This document shows positions 11,189-22,379 of a stretch of 64,000 nucleotides of DNA, in pieces (within the stretch, counting starts at the first letter, position 1; the number at the start of each line of letters is the position of its first letter). Made by a program: the position numbers and the translations under genes. Source of the stretch: Trissonchulus latispiculum (taxonomy: Eukaryota; Nematoda; Enoplea; Enoplida; Ironidae); contig JASAND010015611.1 in NCBI GenBank assembly GCA_030248195.1, positions 1 through 64,000 on the forward strand, given 5' to 3'. Below the pieces are notes generated by a model that did not search any database, was not told the DNA's origin, and worked only from the letters and a program-made list of their open reading frames with translations.

Positions 11189-12290
11189 TATATAGTCAGA
11201 GGGGGAAAAACATGACGGAAAAGAAGGGGGGAAAACATGGACGCCTACTCCCCAACCATAGCAGTTGCAGCTGCCTAGTATAGCCCATTAGAAAGAGCAG
11301 GTCTAGAAGTATACCCTACAGTACCAGATTGGTTTCTAAGTTTGATTCTGTAAGTATATACAGTACTTGACCAAAGTTGACCTCCCAAAATTGGCCAAAA
11401 TGCTAAGGATTTTCGAAAGTTTGCTAGTCTATATCTAACCAACTATCAAACTTTGGCTACTATAAATTGGCATGCGAGCATAATTTGACTTGCTCTATCA
11501 CATGGCAATAGTGGTTTTCCCCTGCGTACACCCAGTAAAAAAAATTTGACCATGTTTTTCCCCCACATTGGGTCCACTAGAGCGGGGAAAAAACATGGTG
11601 ACCAAATTTTAAAATTTTTGCGTATGCTTCAGGAAGGCGTAACTAATGCTTCTATAGGAAAGAGAATGCTTTAAAACCACTAAAAACCTCAAAATTTGCC
11701 AACTTTGAGCATTTTTTAAGCTTCTAGCTCGAAAATTTGATTTGCAGCATCAACATCCCAGGTTTCATAAGTTTCTATGGTAAAAATCAAAATTTTGATA
11801 AAACTTAAAAAATGATGGAATATTGCAATTTTTAACACAACAAACTTGTTTCTAGTGATATTCTGCATATTATGGCCAGTTCCCAGCAGGTTTCATGCCC
11901 AAACAGGTTAGGTACGGCGGATTTAGCATTTTGACCAAAAAATCGGGTTTTAAGCTTGCTGTGATGTTAGAAGGGTGACTAGGTAGTTTTGCACGCTAAA
12001 AACAGCTGAAACAATGCTTTTAAACCATTCTAAATGGTTGGTTGGTAGAGATCCGTGCCATGTTTTCCCCCGCACCATGTTTTTCCCCGATTTGCGGGTA
12101 AAAAAACATGGACAAATCCTGTTACTGCCAAAGCTGAGTGAGGTATAAGAGAAGTTTGAATATACGATTGGATAGGTATTTGCCCACGGTACATAACGGT
12201 ATACTCAAACCGATCCAAATCCAAGCGAAGAAAAAGTTGGAGGCTTGCTTCCCTATTCATGTTTTTCTTCCCCCCCCCCCTGACTATATA
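11189..12290. mobile_element. TATA-flanked element with GGGGAAAAACATGG words
   Basis: Ends are TATATAGTCAG (from 11189) and CTGACTATATA (to 12290). The length, 1102 bp, is close to the 1085 bp of the element at 2431. The word GGGGGAAAAACATG / GGGGAAAAAACATGG recurs at about 11201, 11230, 11544, 11582, 12060, 12078, 12108 and 12257 in both orientations. There is no transposase ORF. Some interior text (GAAAGAGCAGGT) is shared with the 2431 element, supporting common descent. Confidence 0.7.
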
Positions 12291-12519
12291 TACCAAAATG
12301 TATAATGGGCATTGACATCTGCCACCGGATAGAATAGGGAAAACTGGCTAAAGCGGAAAAATGTGTGTGTACCTAATCGGTATATATGCTCTAAGTTTAG
12401 TCAGTGCCTGCCTACAATAATCATACCAAACTTTGGGTCTAGGGTGAGGGTAAATTTGGTGGTCGACTCCCGAAACATAAGGGGGTATAATGTAATTATA
12501 TTGTATTTTCTTTCTTTCT

Positions 12520-12750
12520 TTCTCGACTCTAGCCAACCCAGCTATCCATCCTTAACTGGTCGCTAAATGGGTACCACTTCGGTGGGAAGGTAACAGGAGT
12601 CTGTGTAGAAGGGCCGGCCCCCTTCCACGGATGCAGTCATCAGTTGAGGTGACACTCCTGGATCTACGGTTGAGAATCCGGGGATGAGAACCGGCACCCC
12701 ATGTCCTGTAGCTGGACGGAGATATCTCCTGGGGTAAACCTTTACCTTTT
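12520..12750 (+). mobile_element. SINE-like sequence
   Basis: Contains AAATGGGTACCACTTCGGTG, GGGAAGGTAACAGG, GCAGTCAT, GGATGAGAACCGGCACC and the tail GGGGTAAACCTTTACCTTTT. I recall this order of blocks and the AAACCTTTACCTTT tail from SINEs and LINE 3' ends in other animals; that is memory, not a search. A tRNA-like head is not clear upstream. Orientation is inferred from the tail. Confidence 0.5.
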
Positions 12751-13001
12751 ATAATATCCCCAGAATGCGGAGCTCAAAAATTTCGAAAAATGGCCAAAAA
12801 TTCCTGTACCTTAATTAGCCCTTTTTCTTCCAAATAAGGCTTGTTTTAACGTTTCAGACATTGTAACACCGTTCTAAAGTTATTTTAAGCCAAAATTTGC
12901 AAAGATTTTTTCAAAAAACTATTTTTAGCCGACTTCAACAACTTCAAATTCCGAATTTTTGGCTTATTGAAAGTGCTCATATATAAATACATTAGGGATC
13001 G

Positions 13002-13078
13002 ACCGGAACTCCAAAAAACCGGAACCGGAACTGGCTTTAAAAAACCGGAACCGGAACCGGAACCGGAACCAGCTCTTT
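13002..13078. repeat. CCGGAA hexamer cluster
   Basis: ACCGGAAC, then AAAAAACCGGAACCGG, then CTTTAAAAAACCGGAACCGG and further CCGGAA copies. An A-tract before CCGGAACCGG repeats twice, resembling the terminal words of the neighbouring elements. No partner end was found. Confidence 0.6.
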
Positions 13079-14325
13079 AACACTACAAAAATCGAAAATT
13101 TTTTCTGATGTTTTGGACAATTTTTTCATGATTTTTCGCTTTTTTGTAGCTACTACAACATTGTAATAGCTTTCTAAAATAATATTTCCTATATTATATA
13201 TTTCAATGCACGAATACGAAACTTGCAATTTATTATGAGAATTTTGCCTTATTATATAGTTAAACTTTATATAGTTACTATAGATTTAAAACATTAATTA
13301 TATATACACGGTATGAATAAATTATAAATATATTGTCAATATATGTGTATGATTATTCTAGCACATGCTCGACACAAACGGTTTTATTTTATCTACTTTA
13401 CTACATCGAATTTCGATGAATGACTTAATCGAATGCAATTTGATTTCTAAAGGAAATTTACTGGCAGGCAAATAAAAATTAATTTCTTAGTTAAACTGAA
13501 TATTAAATTAATTGAAATAAATTGGTAAAAATTGATTCCACGAAATGCCTGCGAGCGAGCTTTCGGCAAAATGGTTGATAATATAATATGATTAATGATA
13601 ATATGATGATAATATTAATGATAATATAAAAGATAATATGTTTTGTTGCGGGAAATGAGTTTAAAACTTTGTCTAATGTTAAAATCTTTGGATGGTATGG
13701 TTGAATGCTTTTGTTATTAGAAACGGCTGAAAAGCTATGTTCGGCATAAAAGTATAAAAAACTGTGGAGGAGGTTTGGAGGTCTTAAAAAGAGGGCAGGG
13801 CACTCTGAAATCTTGGGGAGGGTTTAATCGTACATGCAAATTTTTTCCAAAATCCAAATAGATGTTTAAAATGAAATTGAAACTCTATATATACTCTGGC
13901 GAAACTGGAAATATTAGGAAAACAGACAAAAAGGTAATTACTGCTTAGAAATCATGCAAGTTCATTCATTTTTTGAAGGCCTGTTAGAAAAAGGAAATAA
14001 AAGTAATTTTGACCAAAATTTCGGAGGCTGACTGACCCCACCCTCAAATGGCCAAATCCCAGACTCCACCCACCCCAATTTGCCAGACCAAGGTTAAAAA
14101 TTTCGAAATTTTGCCAGAAAATTGCAAGGAATTCAAATTCTTTGCTAAAATTCCAATTTTTTGAATAAATGGCCAAAAATGTTGAAATTCTGCTGATTCT
14201 TAATTGTACATACAGCACTATATATATATTTGCTTCTAAATTTTGAAGAAAAACTTTTCTCAAGGTATATATATACACCTACATATGGAACTAGTGACAA
14301 GATTTGAGTATACGATGTCAAGATG
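13079..14325. other. Gene-free AT-rich stretch
   Basis: No gene seen. It holds ATAATATGAT-type simple sequence near 13575-13640 and, at about 13977-14015, a fragment of the end of the element family seen at 1912. Confidence 0.5.
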
Positions 14326-14327
14326 TA

Positions 14328-15641
14328 CGTTAGGGTTGGGCATCGAAAAAAGTCCTGAAAAAAAGGTTTTTTCCGTTTTTTCCTTTCTTTCCGGAAACGG
14401 AAAAAGTCGCAAAAATTTAATCATTCTGGGAAGTTTTAGAAGTGTTCTGATGAAAAATTTTAGTGATTTTTCCCAAATTTTCCTCCCACCTGGTTGCCTT
14501 GGGCCGGTGCGGATTCGCACCCAAATTTGATGGTTTAAATTAAATAATGGACATTAAATGTCGCTGTTGTGGTACTTGTGTTCTATTGTTTATGTCAACC
14601 ACTTTATGAAAATCCTCCGCTTGGAGGATCTCTTATGAAAGCTGTCATTCACTCAGGATGACGGCACCTTATGGCAAACCCTGCGTTTACGTTAGGGTAT
14701 AATCACTGATCTTTCACTGAGTACAGCTTAATTTATCACTGCTTTTGCTGTGTCTATTGTATCAATGTATATATACGTATACGTAATTATATATGCACTA
14801 ATTGTATATATGCGTGCTTCTAACATCACGTATGTCTGACGTTGGTCGCCAGGGGACGAAAACAAACTTTCAAGTGAGTCGGGCATAACAAGGCGGTATG
14901 TGAAAATAATGCACTTATATGTAATCTGGCACAATGCTCTTGCACTTCTTATTTCTATACCACAACAGTCTACAATTTTACTGGCTTAATTTTATTAATA
15001 TATATAGTCCAAATTAATCTTTGTTCTGTTTTGTGGTTCTTTAATTTGTTCATTTTTTCCAAATTATTATTATTATTATTACTACATATATACGTTATAT
15101 ATATATAATATATATATATAGCTTTGCTTCGAGTTTGCTCTTATTTTGAAGCCCAAACATAATTTGAAGTTTTTAAATTTTCATAAACTACTCAGCTTTA
15201 TGAAGTATATAATTATTGTTCAACGAGAAACTCTTTGATTATTACGGCTGAGAACAGTCAGACAGACAGCTTTTTACTTACATTTAAATTCCAAAGTTGT
15301 GAAAGATTAAAAAAATATGCGCACGGAAAAATTATTTGAAAGTTCTCACTGCTCCCAGAAACTAAGATAACTAGAAATTGTGCCCATAGTCTGCTGAAAC
15401 TTCGTTTGCAAAAATTTTCAAATTGCTTACTTTAGATACGTTGAAAAGCTTATAAAAGTGTTCAAATGGCGTTTACATGCCGAAATATTCGTTAGGACAG
15501 GCTACAAATGTTATAGAAACAAATTCTGAGACGCTCAGACATGATTAGGACAGCGGGAAAAAGTCGGAAAAATCAGAAAAAAGTACATACGTATATATAC
15601 TTTTTTCCGCTCGACTCTTTCCGAAAAAGCCAACCCTAACG
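14328..15641. mobile_element. TA-flanked element with GGAAAAAAGT words
   Basis: The left end CGTTAGGGTTGGGC (14328) matches the inverse of the right end GCCAACCCTAACG (to 15641). TA flanks the left end (14326-14327). After removing the element at 15642-16024 and its duplicated TAACG, TA also flanks the right end (16030-16031). Subterminal words such as GAAAAAAGTCC, GGTTTTTTCCGTTTTTTCC, GGAAAAAGTCG and GGGAAAAAGTCGG face each other at the two ends. No transposase was seen. A TA duplication suggests a Tc1/mariner-like mobiliser, by inference. Confidence 0.65.
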
Positions 15642-16024
15642 CAGGGTATTTTTGCAGGGGGGGGGGTCCCCAGAAATTGACCTTCCCCATCCTGAAAATG
15701 CCTTCCCCCCCTCCCGGGATTTTTGCTTCCCGCCCACCCCCGGATTTTTTGGAGGCCTAAATTTTTGCCAAAAAGTGGCAAATTTTCAAAAACTTTTCCG
15801 GCGTCGCCGGAGATTTTTTCGTAAAAATGGCTATTTTTAATTTAAATCCTGGCATTTTTGAGAACTTTTTGCGTTTCACCATGCAAAATACGCCAAAAAT
15901 GCCAATTTTTGGCTCATTTGTGCAAAAAATCTCCCCCCCCCGAAAATTTCTTTCCCCCAGGGCCCGGGGGGGGGGGAATCCCCGGGAAGCCCCCCCCCGG
16001 AAAAAATCCCTAAAAAATACCCTG
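15642..16024. mobile_element. CAGGGTATTTTT MITE, copy 2 (383 bp), TSD TAACG
   Basis: Perfect CAGGGTATTTTT / AAAAATACCCTG termini, flanked by TAACG at 15637-15641 and 16025-16029. It sits exactly on the last bases of the element ending at 15641. The interior matches the 9907 copy and has long G and C runs near the ends. Non-autonomous. Confidence 0.9.
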
Positions 16025-16029
16025 TAACG

Positions 16030-16364
16030 TAGGATTAGTTTGCTGTATATATATATATATACATCAAAAGAGGAGCACTTTTAGCTCAAAAATTTGGGTA
16101 CAATTTAGGGCGATCCTCTCCTCCCCCCTCCTCATTGCGTAGTTTCCATGAAACTTTGGGTCCCGTGGAGCAGCCGGGGGGGGGAGAGTTTTGGAATTTT
16201 GGTGGTCGACCTCTGAAAGTATGACGGGGGTAACCCACCCAACCATAGATGTAAGGTGGAGGTTGCGGGATAGGCAAGGCAGCCAGTTTTCCAAACTCCA
16301 GAACTTTGAATTGAATTGGGGGGACGTAGGTCGTGGGGATTTACTTGTACTTGTTCCATCTCCA
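16030..16364 (-). other. 3' flank of the RTE-like ORF
   Basis: Short open frames only. On the minus strand this follows the stop of the LINE ORF and probably includes its 3' untranslated tail (GGTCGACC near 16203, C/G runs near 16180). A (TA)n run lies near 16045-16062. The element's exact 3' end was not resolved. Confidence 0.4.
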
Positions 16365-19337
16365 TTACTGCTGCAGCAATCTGATGGGCTCCGGATCCAT
16401 ACCAACTTGATTAACCATTGCCCTCCACTGGTTTCTGTCTTGAGCCATGGTTTTGACCACATCATCCCACCGGTACCCAGCGTTTCTATATGGGGTCATG
16501 TGGGCCCATAGGTCATTTTCCACTACCTGCCGCCATGACGTTGCCGGCCGACCGGGTGGTTTCCGCCAGTGACCCGGGATGGAGGAGAAGAACACCTTTC
16601 CCGGTGCCCGTAAGGGATCCATCCGCCCTAAGTGGCCCAGCCACCGGAGGCGGCCGCGTTGGAGATAGGCTGATAGTCGTTTGTGATTGTGGCATATGTT
16701 GTAGAGATCCGTATTTCGAATATTGTCTCGCCGCCTAATTCTTAGTATGGTGCGTAGGCAGGCGCGTTCGAAAACCTCCAGTTTCTGAAGGTCCGATTTT
16801 CGCACTACCCACGATTCGCTGGCATACAGTAGCACAGGCACAACCATAGCATCGAATACGCGCAGCTTCGTTTTTACGGAGATCTGCCGCCGGGACCAAA
16901 GGCATCTGTATAGTTGACGAAAAACAGCACTAGCCTTGGCCAGTCTAGCATCAGTTTCAGAACCCTGGTCACAGCCATTGGAGACAATGCTGCCCAGATA
17001 AGGAAAATTACGGACTCTTTCCACTGTTTCTTCGTTGACCGTCACGTTACCAGGGCCTACGGCAGATGTGACCGGAGGGACAACCTTGCATTTCCCAGCA
17101 TTTAACAGAAGACCGACCAGTCGGCCATATCCATCGACCCGGTTGCACTGTTGCTGCAAACGATCTTCGGAGCTAGCTAGCAACACCAGATCATCTGCAT
17201 ATTCTAGATCAGCCAGCCACATATTTTCAGCCACCTCTACTCCGTCCCCATCTAGGACAGCCTGTTGCATCACCCACTCGATGGCCAGGAGGAACAGAAG
17301 AGGAGACAGAATATCTCCCTGTCGTACGCCGGTCGAGACTTTAAATTCATCCGTAAGTGAGCCATCGACGCGTACTTGACAAACTGATGTTTCATACATG
17401 TCTTTAATTATTTCCACCAGGACGGAGGGGATGCCAGCGTGTGAGAGAAGAGTCCACAAGCAGCTGCGATCTATACTATCGAATGCTGCCTTGAAATCCA
17501 GAAAGGCAAGCCATGTGTCCTTTTTATGGATCTTCCTACGGTGCAACAGCTCTCGTAGAAGGAAAATTTGATCTACGGTGCCGCGTCCTTTCCGGAAGCC
17601 GGCTTGCTGATCCCTCATCCGACTGTCCAACTGCGACACAATTCTTCTCAGGACAATCAGCGACAGTATTTTCCCTGCAATTGGTAGCAAGGAGATGCCT
17701 CGATAGTTATCACAAGCCTGTCTGTCACCTTTCTTCAACACAGGAACAATGATTGCCCTCTGCCACTGGGTGGGAGAATGTCTTTGCACCCAGATTTTCT
17801 CGAATAACTTCTCTAGGTGTGGGGCAATTTCTGTGTCTGCTGCCAGGAACAGTTCTGGACTTAGTCCATCATAGCCGGCAGCTTTACGAGGTTTTAGGAG
17901 GCGAATAGCATCTATGATTTCGGCTGTAGTAGGTGGTCCTCCAACTATGGTCTCGTCGTCCGGTCGGATGAGAGGCGGTTGAGGAGGTTGAGCACCAGGT
18001 AGAGTGGGTTGCGGAACAGGCCGATTGAGCAGTGAATCAAAATGTTGTTTCCAGCGGTCTAATTGGAGAGATTTATCTTTGATTAAGTTTCCATTACGGT
18101 CCTTCACAGCTCCACAGACTGGTGGTTTCCTGCCAGTGTCCTCACGTAGTAAAGCAAACAGAGATCTGGAATTACCCGTTCGGCCAGCATTCTCCATTTT
18201 CTGGGCCAGATTGTTCCAGTTCCTTTCCTTATCCCTCTTAAGTTGACGCCGTAGTGCCTTCTTCAAGAGTTTCTTGGTCTCCGGGTTTGCGGCATCCCGA
18301 CAGGCAGCTGCTAACCTGTCTGATTCAGCCGAAAGTGGTACCGGTCTTCGTCTACCTGGTTTGCGACCAAGGACCTGTAGTGCCGGTTTACTTATGCAGT
18401 CCGCCATTTTCGACCACAACAGATCCAGTGGAGTGTCATCATCATCAGATTGTCCTTCAGCCAAAGCTTCGAACCTGTTTCTGACTTCAATTTTGAATGC
18501 CCGTAGACTATCTGGGTCCTTCAGTTTTTCCAGGTTATATTGTGCAGTTCTTGTGGTCTTGGGGACAGCAGCTAGTTTCAGGTTTATTTTTGCAAGCACC
18601 AATTCATGATCTGAGGGAAGGGCAGTTCTCCGTTTGATCCTGACATCGACAACAGATGACTGCCATCGCCGTCTGACCAGAACATAGTCTAATAATTTGG
18701 CAGTTCGTCCGGTATTACTCCTCCAGGAAAGGAAATGGGCAGCTTTGTGCCGGAAAAAGCTGTTGGTTATGACAAGATCGTAAGTGTCCGCCAAAGATAG
18801 TAAGCGCGTACCGTTGTTATTTAGTGACCCTGTACCAAATGGGCCACGGGCTCGGCTGTCGTTGCGGCTGTGGCCAAGCTCAGCGTTAAAATCGCCAAGC
18901 AGCAATAGGAAATCCGAGTTCGGAATGCCGGCAAAGGCGTCCTGTAGTTGCTGGTAAAAATCGTCCTTCGTATCATCGTCGGAAACGTCAGTCGGTGCAT
19001 AGCAGCCAATGACAGAAACATAACCGTTCCAGGATTTCAAACGAGCATACAATAACCTGTCACTTATTCCCTGGAAGGCTACCAGAGACTTAGAGATTTC
19101 TTCAGACAGAGCAAGCCCGACTCCTCTGACAGCGTGGATCTCGTGCCCACTATAGTGAAGGCTGTATTTCGTATTATCCCCGATGATGTCGACACCAGAG
19201 CCTGGGATTCGGACTTCGGTCAGGACAGCAATGCCAACATTATGGCAGGCAAGGTCAGCGGCTATGACGCTGCGGCGGGTTGGATCAGCAGCAGTTTGTA
19301 CGTTCCAGGTGGCAACCAAGGTGGGGATAATGCCCAA
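16365..19337 (-). CDS. RTE-like non-LTR retrotransposon endonuclease/reverse transcriptase
   Basis: An uninterrupted 990-codon ORF. Residues 1-250 are an APE-type endonuclease: ATWNVQT near the start, LLLGDFNAELG around 146-155, and SDHEL around 242. Residues about 430-760 are the reverse transcriptase: NYRGISLL (about 544), AGFRKGRGTVDQI (about 578), FLDFKAAFDSI, GVRQGDILSPLLF (about 670) and the catalytic YADD near 713-716. The C-terminal RGRLRWLGHLGRMD motif is the one seen at the end of RTE-type ORFs. The protein would nick target DNA and copy the element's RNA at the nick. All visible catalytic motifs are intact, so it may be, or may recently have been, active. Clade assignment (RTE rather than another APE LINE) is from motif style. 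Confidence 0.88.
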   Translation of the reverse strand: MGIIPTLVATWNVQTAADPTRRSVIAADLACHNVGIAVLTEVRIPGSGVDIIGDNTKYSLHYSGHEIHAVRGVGLALSEEISKSLVAFQGISDRLLYARLKSWNGYVSVIGCYAPTDVSDDDTKDDFYQQLQDAFAGIPNSDFLLLLGDFNAELGHSRNDSRARGPFGTGSLNNNGTRLLSLADTYDLVITNSFFRHKAAHFLSWRSNTGRTAKLLDYVLVRRRWQSSVVDVRIKRRTALPSDHELVLAKINLKLAAVPKTTRTAQYNLEKLKDPDSLRAFKIEVRNRFEALAEGQSDDDDTPLDLLWSKMADCISKPALQVLGRKPGRRRPVPLSAESDRLAAACRDAANPETKKLLKKALRRQLKRDKERNWNNLAQKMENAGRTGNSRSLFALLREDTGRKPPVCGAVKDRNGNLIKDKSLQLDRWKQHFDSLLNRPVPQPTLPGAQPPQPPLIRPDDETIVGGPPTTAEIIDAIRLLKPRKAAGYDGLSPELFLAADTEIAPHLEKLFEKIWVQRHSPTQWQRAIIVPVLKKGDRQACDNYRGISLLPIAGKILSLIVLRRIVSQLDSRMRDQQAGFRKGRGTVDQIFLLRELLHRRKIHKKDTWLAFLDFKAAFDSIDRSCLWTLLSHAGIPSVLVEIIKDMYETSVCQVRVDGSLTDEFKVSTGVRQGDILSPLLFLLAIEWVMQQAVLDGDGVEVAENMWLADLEYADDLVLLASSEDRLQQQCNRVDGYGRLVGLLLNAGKCKVVPPVTSAVGPGNVTVNEETVERVRNFPYLGSIVSNGCDQGSETDARLAKASAVFRQLYRCLWSRRQISVKTKLRVFDAMVVPVLLYASESWVVRKSDLQKLEVFERACLRTILRIRRRDNIRNTDLYNICHNHKRLSAYLQRGRLRWLGHLGRMDPLRAPGKVFFSSIPGHWRKPPGRPATSWRQVVENDLWAHMTPYRNAGYRWDDVVKTMAQDRNQWRAMVNQVGMDPEPIRLLQQ

Positions 19338-19423
19338 AAATTGGGTAATTTTAGGCTAAATTTCACAAAAATTTCAAAAATGTCCAAATTTTTGGCTTAA
19401 AGTGTTTAGTACTGCGAGACATA

Positions 19424-21115
19424 TTGGAGGCCCAAGATAAAAAGCACCGAGCAGTTGTGTTCGGGCTTCCTGAACAGAAGGCTCCTGCAGGGGGTGAGGA
19501 GCCCCCATCTGTGGCGGATGCCAAATGCTTAGACCTTGACGAATCGCGCCAGATCGCCGATGATATCGGCATTAATCCAGATTATGTCCAAGAAATTTTC
19601 CGTGACGGCTTGCCACGGAAAGATGGCAAACCAAGGTTCCGTAAGCTTCAAGCCATTAGCAGCCAAGTCAGCATTTATCGGTGGAAGCAGAGATCTGCGA
19701 GATAAGAAAGATCACTGGGAGAAAATTTGGGCTCGCCCTGACCTAACCTACCGTGAACGACGTAAGGATGAAGCTCTACGTGAGAAGCTGTTCAAAGCCC
19801 GGGAAGTGTGCGAAGATGCCATAATTGGACGTGGTTTAATTATTAATCGGCGAACGGGTGAAGTTGTAAATGCATAGGAGGGAGGGTCCCCGCACAAACA
19901 AAAGCAAATTAGAGATTTAAAAATTGATACTTCAGTTGACACATCTTTGTGCATTCTTTTAAATGTTTGTTCAATAAGAAATAAAATAGAACAGCTTAAA
20001 TTATACTTAAATGCACTTCCTGTGAAGCCTCTTCTAATTTGCATTACTGAGATTTGGATTAATTCTGGTAAAGACTTAGATATCATATTTAGTATAGAGG
20101 GATATCAAATGCATAGACTAGATAGAGACCAGGTAGAGTTCAAGGAGAGAGAACGAGGCCCTCTGTTGGAGGAGGAGTTATGTTATATGCGTTAGAAACG
20201 GTTAATTATTTGATTTGTGATGATTTATGTGGGAAAGGTTGTGAATCGTTGTGGGTGGATGTATTTGATTTTGAAAACAGACGTTCGCGATTTGGTATTT
20301 TTTATAATTTACCGACTGCATGTTTTCAAAACATATATACGTAATGCAAAAAATGGTTGTTAAAATTGTTTCGTTGTTGGGGACTTTAACCAGCCGAAAA
20401 TAAATTGGGAATTACCTTTTTCATCTGGTAGTGAGTGATCAGTCGCAAGCATTTCTTGACTTTTTTGTTGACAAATAATTTTGTTCAGTTTGTAAAAGAA
20501 CCTACCCATTTTGTTAGTCCCTTTAACACTTTGGATCTAGTTTTTAGTCCCAGTGTTTTGGGTATCATGGTAGATGAACCGTTAGGTCTGAGCAAACACG
20601 GCATAGTTCATTTTTATCCAAATTTATGTTTTCACAAAGAGGAATTGCGATATAGCAGAGATTTTTCTAAGGCTAATTATCATGATCTATCAATATTCTT
20701 TGATTCGCTTGACTGGAATATAATATTTATGGGAAGTACTAACATTGAACAGTACTGGTTAGAGTTTAAAAACTGTGTGTACTTTGCGATTGAAAACTTA
20801 GTTTTCTTAACTGGAAAAAAGAAAGGAACTTTTCAATTTCCACTGTCTGCAAACACTGTAAACCTTGTACGTGAGAAAAAGAAAGCTTGGAGGCGCTTCA
20901 GAAAATGCCGATCGAATTTTAACAAAAGGCGTCATCGTCTTTTGTGTAAATTAGTAAACCGTGCAATTATTTCAGATAAGATAGCTTTTGAAAATAGCTT
21001 GGCAAATACAGGAAGAGTAGACAAATTCTATGCATACGCAAGGAAGCGTTTACGTCAAAAGACACCAGTATTGTTGTCCTTACTAACAATGATGGCGTTA
21101 CTGCATATGATGATA
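19424..21115 (+). pseudogene. Decayed CR1-like LINE (ORF1 C-terminus plus ORF2 endonuclease region)
   Basis: 19424-19877, read with one frame change near 19660, gives RAVVFGLPE, then FRDGLPRKDGKPR, then WARPDLTYRERR. This is the RRM-like/C-terminal ORF1 protein common in CR1/L2-type LINEs. From about 19960 a second frame reads LNVCSIRNKIEQLKLYL, LICITEIWI and, after a shift, an AVVGDFNQPK-like remnant. 20435-21115 continues with FLDFFVDNNFVQF, NTLDLVFSPS, LSKHGIVHF and REKKKAWRRFRKCR: the endonuclease domain and the linker before the RT. There are several frameshifts. The RT is missing because the sequence changes at about 21120 to C/G-rich repeat. It is a dead copy, abutting the minus-strand RTE element at its 5' side. 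Confidence 0.8.
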
Positions 21116-21119
21116 GTGA

Positions 21120-21640
21120 TAAATGTACTGTCGACCACCAAAATCCGAAGATTTACCCCCCAGACCATAGGTGTGGCTGGGGAAAAAATCTGGGGGAGGG
21201 TTCCGACGGAGGGTGGGGGGACCCCCCCCTAAATTTTCGATTTTATGCCATTTTTGGCCACTTTTTGGCCAAAAGTCCAGGGGGGTAGCAAAAATCGGAA
21301 AATCTGGGGCGGGGTCGCCAAAATTTGTCATTTTGGTGGGGGGCCCCCCCCACCCCCCCCCAAACACAACTATGCCCCAGACCCTCAGTTCCAGGAAAAC
21401 TATGTTGGGGTGGGGGACTCCCTAAATTTTATTTTTTGCGATTTTTGTCCACTTTTTGGCCAAAAGTTGGGGGGGGGTAGCAAAATTCTGAAAATCTGAG
21501 GGGGTCGCGAAAATTTGTCATTTTGGGAGGGTCCCCCCCCCCTCCTAACACACCAAGGAGACCCCCCCAACCTCGCCAGGACCAGGACCCCCCCAAACCC
21601 TCCCCCAAAAAAATTTTTCAATTTATATGCCAAAAATAGC
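21120..21640. repeat. C/G-tract repeat with tandem duplication
   Basis: Two related blocks (about 21230-21345 and 21425-21540) share CCACTTTTTGGCCAAAAGT, a GGGGGGTAGCAAAA run, GAAAATCTG, GGGGTCGC, AAAATTTGTCATTTTGG and a long C tract. The repeat truncates the LINE at its left. No ORF of meaning. Confidence 0.75.
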
Positions 21641-22310
21641 ATTTTCAGCCGTTTCTAATGACAATGAACATTCAACTATGAAGTGATTTTGACATTAGAC
21701 ATGGTTTTTAAACTCGAAAACTTGATTGCCAACATGTTTCCAAATCCAAAATAAGGTCAATAATGAGTCAGAAAGTTCATAATACAGTTAAAAACGTGTA
21801 TTTCTCGCAATAATAAACACTTTAAGCCAAAAATTTGGACATTTTTGAAAATTTTTGCAAAATTTACTCTAAAAATACCCAATTATTGGCCATTTCCCCC
21901 CTCCCAGTTGGGGGCCGGGGGGGGGGACGACCCCCCCCCCAAAAAAGTTCTGGGAGGGTTTTAAATATGCCTGGGGGCTACACCACACCCCCAACCCCCC
22001 CCCCCACCTTACACCGATGCACCTATGGCACCTATGCCGCCCTCCCCGCCTTACACCTATGTTTGGTTGGACTACCCTGCCCTGCCATCATCGAAAATCT
22101 GCTAAGCCTGACAAATGTTTTTTTTAATTTGAAATCCAAACTAAACTGCTAAACTATATTTATATTATTTTATTTATATTATCAAAATAAATTATATTTC
22201 GGTATGCAGCTGTGTAACAGGTCACTTGCATAGTTTAAGAAAAACATTATCAAAAGAAATAAAAATTTATTTAGCTAGAGTTCCGATCCACCACTTCAGT
22301 AAGCGTTTAT
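21641..22310. other. Gene-free repeat-like stretch
   Basis: AT-rich text, then (about 21825-22030) a segment with AAATTTGGACATTTTTGAAA, GGCCGGGGGG and very long C runs, reminiscent of the CAGGGTATTTTT family interior. No gene seen. Confidence 0.4.
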
Positions 22311-22311
22311 T

Positions 22312-22378
22312 TTTTAGACTCGAGTCTGCATATCTTCGATGGGCGAACGAGAGCAGTCTTACCAACTGCGCCACACAA
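22312..22378 (-). repeat. tRNA-like sequence (pol III box A/B)
   Basis: On the minus strand GTGGCGCAGTTGGTAAGAC resembles box A and GACTCGAGTC resembles box B. The arms do not fold into a clean cloverleaf, so I read it as a SINE head or tRNA pseudogene rather than a tRNA gene. Confidence 0.45.
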
Positions 22379-22379
22379 T

